Of a stretch of 23,638 nt of DNA, positions 15,226-21,113 are shown one piece after another (position 1 is the stretch's first letter; the number at the start of each line of letters is the position of its first letter). The translations under genes were made by a program, and so were the position numbers. The stretch is from an uncultured Alphaproteobacteria bacterium (GTDB lineage: Bacteria > Pseudomonadota > Alphaproteobacteria > Rickettsiales > UBA1997). The notes beneath the pieces were generated by a model. That model was not told the origin of the DNA. It did not search any database and saw only the letters and a list, made by a program, of their open reading frames with translations. Where the stretch lies: the NCBI GenBank assembly GCA_903849835.1, contig CAINKA010000134.1, forward strand, positions 1 through 23,638, given 5' to 3'.

Positions 15226-15795
15226 ATGACGATTCTCTCCGACAAATCCATTGCTGATCTTGTTGCAAAACAAAACATGATCGAACCTTTCGCATCAGAG
15301 CAGGTAAGGGTTGATGGCGGTGGTAATAAAATAATTTCTTACGGCAATTCGTCTTACGGTTATGACGCACGCGTTTCCAACGAGTTTAAAATTTTTACCA
15401 ACATTGATTCAGCGATTGTTGATCCAAAAAATTTCTGCGAAACTAGCTTTGTAAATCGCACGACCGATGTTTGTGTGATTCCTCCGAACAGCTTTGCTCT
15501 AGCTCGCACAGTGGAATATTTTCGTATTCCAAAAGATGTGTTGGTTATTTGCGTTGGAAAATCAACTTATGCGCGTTGTGGTATCATCGTCAATGTAACC
15601 CCTTTGGAACCGGGTTGGGAGGGTCACGTGACTCTAGAATTTTCCAACACAACTCCACTGCCAGCAAAAATTTATGCCTTTGAAGGAGCTTGCCAATTTT
15701 TGTTTTTCAAAGGTGATAAAGCCTGCGAAATTTCCTACGACATGCGCAACGGAAAATACATGAAACAAACCGGCGTAACATTGCCAACAGTGTAG
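15226..15795 (+). CDS. dcd: dCTP deaminase
   Basis: Deaminates dCTP to dUTP, feeding dUMP and then thymidylate synthesis; a trimeric cytosolic enzyme of the dUTPase fold. The 189-residue length is normal. Family blocks are SYGYDARVSNEFKIF, IPPNSFALARTVEYF, the active-site GKSTYARCGI near 111-120, and LEPGWEGHVTLEFSNTTPLP with the catalytic Glu138. The C-terminal YMKQTGVTLPTV tail usually closes over the nucleotide. The ATG begins directly with the family MTILSDKSI start. A dUTPase-only role is unlikely because the Dcd-specific motifs are intact. First gene of the plus-strand row leading to rseP. A small GC-rich hairpin follows the stop. Confidence 0.95.
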   Translation: MTILSDKSIADLVAKQNMIEPFASEQVRVDGGGNKIISYGNSSYGYDARVSNEFKIFTNIDSAIVDPKNFCETSFVNRTTDVCVIPPNSFALARTVEYFRIPKDVLVICVGKSTYARCGIIVNVTPLEPGWEGHVTLEFSNTTPLPAKIYAFEGACQFLFFKGDKACEISYDMRNGKYMKQTGVTLPTV

Positions 15796-15817
15796 GGTGC
15801 GACCTTTGTGGTCGCCC
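15795..15817. repeat. GC-rich hairpin after dcd
   Basis: GCGACC (15799-15804) pairs with GGTCGC (15810-15815) around TTTGT; two more G-C pairs form past a bulged T. No T-run follows, so it is a poor intrinsic terminator. It looks like a small dispersed palindromic unit in an otherwise AT-rich gap. Confidence 0.6.
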
Positions 15818-15843
15818 GCTAATTCAGGATTTAGCTCAAAAAA

Positions 15844-16545
15844 ATGATCCAAAAATTTCTAATAATTTCCCTCCTTTTTTTCTCACAAACATCTTTCGCT
15901 GAAGAAAAGTCTTCGAACGAAAATCTTGCTCAAGAAAATTTTTCTGAAGAATCTTCATCAGTATTTGAGCCTAGAAAACCAACGCCTTCACGCTTTTTTG
16001 CAGCTGATCTTTCAATGCCAGAAACTTTTGCAACCACCAATAATCTGGCGAAAAAAGTTGGTTCATTTTATCGCGCTTTCGGAGAAATAATTTTTTTGCA
16101 AGGCACGATAATCGATTCTTTTGGAGTGCCGATTGAAGGCGCGGTTATTGAGATCTGGCAAACAAATGCTGCGGGAAAATATCACACTTTGCTCGAACCC
16201 AGCAGCGAATATATCGATCAATATTTCAGCATGTCTGGCCGCGCAATTACTGATAATTTGGGAAATTATCACTTCATCACAATTATGCCGGGATCCAATC
16301 CGGGACGCGCTCCGCATATCAACATGAATATCTATCACAGTAAATTTGGGAAGCTCGAAACTGAAATGTATTTCGCTCAGCACCCCTACAATATCAGCGA
16401 TTACCAATATCTGGCCTATGATGAAGAAGAGCGAAAATTAATCACAGCTTCAGTAAAAAATTCCGACATTACGAATCCAAATTCGATCAAACTTTTTACT
16501 TTCAACATCGTGTTGAGAGGGGTGCATCAGTTTAAAAAATTCTAA
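15844..16545 (+). CDS. Secreted intradiol ring-cleavage dioxygenase-like protein, iron site apparently degenerate
   Basis: A 233-residue exported protein: signal peptide 1-19 ending in SFA, an acidic serine-rich linker to about 45, then a domain like the beta subunit of protocatechuate 3,4-dioxygenase. Matching blocks are GVPIEGAVIEIWQTNAAGKY (93-113), GRAITDNLGNYHFITIMPG, GRAPHIN and LETEMYFAQHP. Of the four iron ligands known in the family (Tyr408, Tyr447, His460, His462), Tyr113 and His158 line up, but the second tyrosine position reads Asn152 and the second histidine reads Asn160; the arginine (Arg155) is kept. Ring cleavage is thus doubtful; a binding or structural role, or another chemistry, is possible. 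It stands one base before rbfA and probably shares its transcript. Confidence 0.82.
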   Translation: MIQKFLIISLLFFSQTSFAEEKSSNENLAQENFSEESSSVFEPRKPTPSRFFAADLSMPETFATTNNLAKKVGSFYRAFGEIIFLQGTIIDSFGVPIEGAVIEIWQTNAAGKYHTLLEPSSEYIDQYFSMSGRAITDNLGNYHFITIMPGSNPGRAPHINMNIYHSKFGKLETEMYFAQHPYNISDYQYLAYDEEERKLITASVKNSDITNPNSIKLFTFNIVLRGVHQFKKF

Positions 16546-16546
16546 C

Positions 16547-16918
16547 ATGAAATCTCAGCGTCAACTTCAAATCGGTGAAAATATTAAGCGTATCATGTCT
16601 GATATTTTTCTGCGTGATAATATTATAAATGTGCCGGGAAGCTTGATTACAGTGCTTGAAGCGGATGTCAGTCCTGATGCAAAAAATGTAAAAATTTTTA
16701 TCGATATTTTTGGCAATGAAAAAATACACGAAAAAATTGTAGAAAAATTAAACGAAGCCGCACCACATTTTCGCTACCAAATGGCAAAAAAAGTTACCCT
16801 CCGCGTAGTTCCGGAAATTATTTTTATCCTCGATAAAACTCAAAAAAATGCGATGAATTTAGAAGCGCTGATTGAGGATGAGGCTAGGAAATACAAGGGT
16901 TTAAAAGGCAAGAAGTGA
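16547..16918 (+). CDS. rbfA: 30S ribosome-binding factor A
   Basis: A KH-like protein that binds the 30S subunit late in assembly and helps 16S rRNA 5' end maturation and growth in the cold. The 123-residue length is typical. Visible features are QLQIGENIKRIMSDIF at the N-terminus, the ITVLEADVSPDAKNVKIFI strand pair, and the FRYQMAKKVTLRVVPEIIFI segment holding the family's central helix and final strand. The ATG lies one base after the preceding stop. In many bacteria rbfA follows infB; here it sits between an exported dioxygenase-like gene and dxr, so the usual nusA-infB cluster is broken up. Confidence 0.92.
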   Translation: MKSQRQLQIGENIKRIMSDIFLRDNIINVPGSLITVLEADVSPDAKNVKIFIDIFGNEKIHEKIVEKLNEAAPHFRYQMAKKVTLRVVPEIIFILDKTQKNAMNLEALIEDEARKYKGLKGKK

Positions 16919-16969
16919 TTTAGCATTTAACCTTTTCGGGTAAAAAAATGCTAAATGATAAATGCTAAA
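16919..16969. repeat. Hairpin with two alternative 3' arms between rbfA and dxr
   Basis: TTTAGCATTT (16919-16928) can pair perfectly with AAATGCTAAA at 16946-16955 or with a second identical copy at 16960-16969. Extra ACC/GGT pairing is possible in the first loop. It begins right after the rbfA stop and ends seven bases before the dxr ATG, so it may affect the rbfA-dxr readthrough or dxr translation. Confidence 0.65.
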
Positions 16970-16976
16970 ATAATTT

Positions 16977-18122
16977 ATGAAAAAGATTTCCATCTTCGGA
17001 TCCACTGGCTCAATCGGAAAGAATGTGATTGAGATCGTAAAAAATAATTCAAAAACTTTTGAAGTTTTGTCGTTAGTTGCGGGAAGTGATGTCGAAACTT
17101 TGATCGCCCAAGCCTTGTTGTTAAAGCCTTCTTACGTGGTTATCAGAGATAAGAAATATTTTTCTAAATTAAAATCAGCATTAAAAAATTTAAAAAAAAC
17201 TGAAATTCTTTGCGGAGAAGAAGCAATTTTATCCGTTGCAAAAATTCGCTGCGATTTATTTATTTCTGCAATTGTTGGGGCCGCAGGAATGTTGCCTACA
17301 CTCGCTGCCATCAAGGCTGGATCGCATATTGCTTTAGCAAATAAAGAATCACTAGTTTGCGCTGGAGAATTTCTGATGAGTGAGGCGAAAAAGAAAAAAG
17401 TAAAAATTATTCCCGTCGATTCCGAACATAATGCAATCTTCCAAATTTTTGAAAATGAAAATTTAGAAGAAATCTTCGACATTACTCTCACAGCTTCCGG
17501 TGGGCCTTTTTTTAATTCACAAAAAAATTTTAAAAATATTTCTATCGCTGAAGCATTGAAACATCCGAAATGGAAAATGGGTGCAAAAATTTCCATCGAT
17601 TCGGCGACGATGATGAACAAGGGGCTGGAGATGATCGAGGCTTTTCATCTTTTTCCTGTCGCAAAAAATCAGATAAAAATTCTGGTTCATCCCCAATCAA
17701 TTCTGCACGGAATGGTGAATTATCGAGATGGCTCAAGCCTTGCTATGCTTAGCTTGCCAGACATGAAGGTTCCAATTTCTTATGCTTTGGCATTTCCAAA
17801 AAGAATGGAAATCAAGCATGAAAAACTTGATTTGGCGCGAATTGGAAAGCTTGAATTTTTTGCTGCTGACGAAAAAAAATTTCCTGCAATAAAAATTTGT
17901 CGTGAAGTTTTGGATGTTGGTGGGAGCGCACCAACAGTGCTTAACGCGGCAAATGAAATTGCGGTTGAAAGATTTCTAAAAGGTGAAATTACCTTCGACA
18001 AAATTACTAAAATTGTCTCAAAAACTTTAGACAAAATTCCAAATAAAAAGTTAGGATCAGTTTCTGAAGCGCTGCTGTTTGACCAAGAAGCTAGGGCATT
18101 CGCCACAAATCTTAAATCCTAA
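16977..18122 (+). CDS. dxr: 1-deoxy-D-xylulose 5-phosphate reductoisomerase
   Basis: Second step of the MEP isoprenoid pathway: rearranges and reduces DXP to 2-C-methyl-D-erythritol 4-phosphate with NADPH and a divalent metal. The 381-residue length is normal. The NADPH-binding GSTGSIG is at 8-14, then AIVGAAGMLPTLAAIKAG and ANKESLV. Metal ligands are Asp148 and Glu150 in VDSEHNAIFQ and Glu218 in MMNKGLEMIEAF; SIDSA and HPQSILHGMV line the substrate pocket. All key residues are present. It sits directly before rseP, the alphaproteobacterial order, with 14 bases between them. Its presence shows that this organism makes its own isoprenoid precursors. Confidence 0.96.
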   Translation: MKKISIFGSTGSIGKNVIEIVKNNSKTFEVLSLVAGSDVETLIAQALLLKPSYVVIRDKKYFSKLKSALKNLKKTEILCGEEAILSVAKIRCDLFISAIVGAAGMLPTLAAIKAGSHIALANKESLVCAGEFLMSEAKKKKVKIIPVDSEHNAIFQIFENENLEEIFDITLTASGGPFFNSQKNFKNISIAEALKHPKWKMGAKISIDSATMMNKGLEMIEAFHLFPVAKNQIKILVHPQSILHGMVNYRDGSSLAMLSLPDMKVPISYALAFPKRMEIKHEKLDLARIGKLEFFAADEKKFPAIKICREVLDVGGSAPTVLNAANEIAVERFLKGEITFDKITKIVSKTLDKIPNKKLGSVSEALLFDQEARAFATNLKS

Positions 18123-18136
18123 ATCTGAAATTCAAA

Positions 18137-19258
18137 ATGGCCTTACTCCAACTTATCCTGCATAATTTTTTTTCCTTCATTTTCATAATTTCCCTAATTG
18201 TGTTCATCCACGAATTCGGGCATTTTTTTGTAGCGCGTTTATGCGGAGTGAAGGTCGATGAATTCGCCATTGGCTTTGGTCGCGAGCTGTTTGGATTTAA
18301 TGACAAAAAAGGCACGCGATGGAAAATTTGTCTCTGGCCTCTTGGCGGTTACGTCAAAATGTATGGCGATAAAAATGGCGCCTCGATGCCTGATGCTGAA
18401 GTGATTGCGAATATGTCGGAGGATGAGAAAAAAATTTCTTTCGTCGGAAAAAATGTGTGGCAACGCATGGCGGTTGTTATCGCTGGTCCGATTGCAAATT
18501 TCATTTTAGCGATTTTTATTTTTACAATTTTATTCCGTTTGAATGGCTTAAACACTGTGTTGCCAGTGATTGATGAAGTCTTTCCAGAAAGTGCAGCATT
18601 CGAATCTGGTTTGCAAAAGGGCGATAAAATTTTAGCGATTGATGGAAATGAAATCTCGGATTTTAACGATGTCAGAATCGCGGTAATAACTTCTCTGAGC
18701 GATGATTTGGTTTTTAAAATTCAGCGAGAAATTTCTAAAAATGAAAAAGTTTTTGAAATAAAAATTTCGCCAAAAATTCAAACAAGAAAAGATTTCTTTG
18801 GTGACGAAGTAAGGATGAAAACCCTTGGGGTTAGCGCCTCGGAAGTATCTCACCAAGACTTAAATTTGGGCCAAAGTTTTATTCGTGCAAATGTAGAAAC
18901 TTACCGAACTTCAATTGCGATTTTAAAAGCCTTGGGAGAATTAATTACCGGAAAGCGCTCGGTTGCTGAGCTTGGAGGTCCAATTAAAATTGCAAAATAT
19001 TCTGGTAAAACGGTTGATATGGGCATCACTTCCGTCTTGTGGTTTATGGCGATGATCTCGGTAAATCTTGGCGTGATGAATCTTCTGCCAGTGCCAGTGT
19101 TGGATGGAGGCCATTTATTTTTCTACATCATCGAAGCAATTTTCCGTAAACCTCTTTCGCAAAAAGTTCAGAAAATTGGCTTTCAACTTGGAATGAGTTT
19201 GGTTTTAGCGCTGATGATTTTTACGACGATTAACGATGTTAGGCAGCTGTTGAACTGA
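18137..19258 (+). CDS. rseP: Site-2 protease RseP (RIP zinc metalloprotease)
   Basis: Inner-membrane intramembrane protease that cuts anti-sigma factors and leftover signal peptides. The 373-residue length fits alphaproteobacterial members with one PDZ domain. The zinc-binding HEFGH is at 25-29 in the first membrane helix, and the third ligand is in LDGGH at 322-326 within a later helix. A PDZ domain spans about residues 137-225, with PESAAFESGLQKGDKILAID. Other family marks are GFGRELFGF, LWPLGGYVKM and RMAVVIAGPIANFILA. Catalytic residues are intact. The end overlaps convergent trpD by 20 bases, so no terminator lies between the two genes. It lies next to dxr as in many Proteobacteria. Confidence 0.95.
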   Translation: MALLQLILHNFFSFIFIISLIVFIHEFGHFFVARLCGVKVDEFAIGFGRELFGFNDKKGTRWKICLWPLGGYVKMYGDKNGASMPDAEVIANMSEDEKKISFVGKNVWQRMAVVIAGPIANFILAIFIFTILFRLNGLNTVLPVIDEVFPESAAFESGLQKGDKILAIDGNEISDFNDVRIAVITSLSDDLVFKIQREISKNEKVFEIKISPKIQTRKDFFGDEVRMKTLGVSASEVSHQDLNLGQSFIRANVETYRTSIAILKALGELITGKRSVAELGGPIKIAKYSGKTVDMGITSVLWFMAMISVNLGVMNLLPVPVLDGGHLFFYIIEAIFRKPLSQKVQKIGFQLGMSLVLALMIFTTINDVRQLLN

Positions 19259-20267
19259 ATCGTAAACTTTCCAAAACTTTTTTCACCATTCCGCCATCAA
19301 TCATTGATTTTGCTAGCTCCACGCCAGTTTCAATTTTTTTAACTTTCTCCGCCAATTGCAAAGCGAAAGCAGAATTTAAAACCACGATGTCACGATAGGC
19401 AGATTTTTCGCCGTCCAAAAGTGCCAAAAGTTTTTCGGCATTATGTTTTGGATCCGCGCCTCTCAAAGCTTCAAGAGCAACTTTTTTAAATCCAAATTTT
19501 TCTGGATTGATAATTTCTTCGTCAAAAATTTTTCCATCCTCAATTCGCAAAAGGTAAGAATCAGAGCAGAGGGAAATTTCATCCATTCCGTCAAAGCCGT
19601 GGACGATATAAGTCAGCGGTCGACGGTCGACAGTCGACCGTTTGTTATTACCGACGACTGACGACTGATGACTGACGACCACCTTCGCCATTTTTTTCAT
19701 CACATCTTTGCGTGAGACGCCGATGAGTTGGGACTCTGTATTTGCCGGGTTTAAGAGTGGTCCGAGGAAATTAAAAATTGTTGGAACAGCGAGAGATTTT
19801 CGGATTGCTGCGACGTTTTTTAAGGCTTCGTGAAAGAAGGGTGCGAATAAAAAACAGAGATTTTTTTCGCGGAGATTTTTTTCGATTTCAGAAATGTCGG
19901 AAGAAATTTTTACGCCTAGTTCAGAAAAAATATCTGCTGATCCTGATTGTGATGAGATTGCTTTATTGCCATGCTTTGCCACGGGAATTCCTGATGCTGC
20001 AACCACAAAACAAACCGCGGTGGAAATGTTGAGTGTGTTCAATTTATCGCCACCAGTTCCGCAAACATCGATGGCATTTTCTGGCGCTGAAATATGTTTC
20101 ATCCTCTTTTTAAGAGATGCTACGGCGCCAATGAAGGCATTGGTTGGGAGGTTTTGCGAATTAAGGTCGAGGAGGAAGTTTTTTATTTCATCATCGTTGA
20201 TTTTTAGCTCGATGATTTGATCGAAAATTTTTTCGTAATCTTGAGGAGAAAGGTTTTTTAAATTCAC
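19239..20267 (-). CDS. trpD: Anthranilate phosphoribosyltransferase with an in-frame repeat insertion
   Basis: Second step of tryptophan synthesis: joins anthranilate to PRPP. The 342-residue product starts at GTG (20267). Family blocks are DVCGTGGDKLNTLNISTAVC (PRPP and metal binding), KHGNKAISSQSGSADIFSELG, FLFAPFFHEALKNVAAIRK, TIFNFLGPLLNPA, and VHGFDGMDEISL. Between KKMAKVV and YIVHGFDG, where relatives have only about eight residues, this protein has about 22 (SHQSSVVGNN to TVDRRPLT), encoded by a palindromic, repeat-rich DNA segment. The loop should be at the surface and catalytic blocks are unchanged, so the enzyme may still work. It follows trpG on the same strand with a palindromic element in between. 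Confidence 0.93.
   Translation of the reverse strand: MNLKNLSPQDYEKIFDQIIELKINDDEIKNFLLDLNSQNLPTNAFIGAVASLKKRMKHISAPENAIDVCGTGGDKLNTLNISTAVCFVVAASGIPVAKHGNKAISSQSGSADIFSELGVKISSDISEIEKNLREKNLCFLFAPFFHEALKNVAAIRKSLAVPTIFNFLGPLLNPANTESQLIGVSRKDVMKKMAKVVVSHQSSVVGNNKRSTVDRRPLTYIVHGFDGMDEISLCSDSYLLRIEDGKIFDEEIINPEKFGFKKVALEALRGADPKHNAEKLLALLDGEKSAYRDIVVLNSAFALQLAEKVKKIETGVELAKSMIDGGMVKKVLESLRFSSTAA
19611..19681. repeat. Palindromic repeat element inserted within trpD
   Basis: CGGTCGAC (19617-19624) and GTCGACCG (19633-19640) form an inverted pair around another GTCGAC. Next to it, 19651-19680 holds a 7-base periodic run (GACTGAC, GACTGAT, GACTGAC). The segment is far more GC-rich than the gene around it and keeps the trpD frame. 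It resembles in kind the palindromic elements known inside Rickettsia genes; I do not claim the same family. Confidence 0.75.
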
Positions 20268-20313
20268 TGTTTTCCAGTTAAGAGTTCATTTTAATTTTTT
20301 TAAAAAAACCTCG

Positions 20314-20390
20314 ATGTCATGCTGAGCTTGTCGAAGCATGATTTTGGTTTCGGTGCCACGAATCATGCTTCGACAGGCTCAGCATGACAT
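20314..20390. repeat. Intergenic palindromic repeat (CATGC stem version), full copy
   Basis: Two 30-base arms (20314-20343 and 20361-20390) are inverse copies with one mismatch around a 17-base loop. Each arm has its own inner hairpin, CATGC with TGAGCTTGTCGAA as loop and GCATG. It lies between trpG and trpD. The family core TGAGC-TGTCGAAG recurs at 21022 and 23606. It could fold as a strong hairpin in the trpG-trpD transcript. Confidence 0.88.
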
Positions 20391-20406
20391 TGAAGAATGA
20401 TGTGGT

Positions 20407-20976
20407 TTAAGAAATAATTCTTAAAAAATTTTCGATAATTTTATGCCCATGTTCCGACGCAATCGATTCCGGATGAAATTGTACGCCAAAAATCTTTAGC
20501 TTTTCGTCGGCGATTCCCATGATGATTCCGTCTTTTGTTTCAGCGGTAATTTCTAAATTTTCCGGACAAGTTTTTCTTTCTATGATTAATGAGTGATAGC
20601 GCGTGGCTTTGAAAGGTGAGGGTAAATTTTTAAATAAATTTTTTTTTGTATGAAAAATTTCGCTGATTTTTCCATGCATTGGATATGTCTTTACAACCTT
20701 GCCGCCAAAGGCTTGACCGATTGCTTGATGTCCCAAGCAAACTCCAAAAATTGGAAAAATTCCTTGAAGTTTTTCAATCACTTCCAAACAAATTCCAGCA
20801 TCGTTTGGAGTGCACGGTCCGGGAGATAAAACAATTCCGCGAGGTTTTAATTTTTTGATCTCATCAATGGAAATTTCATCATTTCTTTTTACCAAAACCT
20901 CTTCTTCACCAGCTTGGATTAGGTAGTGGTAGAGGTTGTAGGTGAAGCTGTCATAGTTATCGATTAGGAGAATCAT
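20407..20976 (-). CDS. trpG: Anthranilate synthase glutamine amidotransferase component
   Basis: Class I glutamine amidotransferase that supplies ammonia for anthranilate (TrpE) or aminodeoxychorismate (PabB) synthesis. The 189-residue length is typical. It begins MILLIDNYDSFTYNLYHYL, has the SPGPCTPNDAG oxyanion motif, nucleophile Cys80 in GVCLGHQAIGQAFGG, the YHSL block near 127-130, and His168 and Glu170 in VQFHPESIASEHG. All triad residues are present. The adjacent trpD on the same strand favours the tryptophan role, but TrpG and PabA are hard to tell apart, and one protein may serve both. No trpE is in the window. Repeats lie on both sides, so coupling to trpD depends on readthrough of the hairpin at 20314-20390. 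Confidence 0.92.
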   Translation of the reverse strand: MILLIDNYDSFTYNLYHYLIQAGEEEVLVKRNDEISIDEIKKLKPRGIVLSPGPCTPNDAGICLEVIEKLQGIFPIFGVCLGHQAIGQAFGGKVVKTYPMHGKISEIFHTKKNLFKNLPSPFKATRYHSLIIERKTCPENLEITAETKDGIIMGIADEKLKIFGVQFHPESIASEHGHKIIENFLRIIS

Positions 20977-21000
20977 GATTGTTTTTCTGTAAAAAACTCG

Positions 21001-21100
21001 ATGTCACCCTGAGTTTACCTAATGTCATGCTGAGCCTGTCGAAGCATGATTCAAGGGGGCGGGTGCCAGGAATCACCCTTCGACAAGCTCAGGGTGACAT
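21001..21100. repeat. Composite palindromic repeat between fadE and trpG
   Basis: Three pieces: a 13-base partial copy of the CACCC version (21001-21013), a complete CATGC-version arm (21022-21051) and an inverted CACCC-version arm (21071-21100). The last arm pairs best with the short first piece, while its core also pairs with the second. The stem changes CATGC/GCATG to CACCC/GGGTG, keeping base pairing. Confidence 0.85.
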
Positions 21101-21113
21101 TTGAACTTGAGGA

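Noticed and set aside
15795..15817. Intrinsic terminator after dcd
   Set aside because: A stable hairpin is present but no T-run follows on the plus strand; kept only as a palindrome.
19239..20267. trpD as a pseudogene because of the foreign-looking insertion
   Set aside because: The frame is open throughout and all catalytic blocks are intact.
20314..21100. CRISPR-like array
   Set aside because: Copies are few, inverted, unevenly spaced and lack unique spacers of constant length; no cas gene is present. They are intergenic palindromes.
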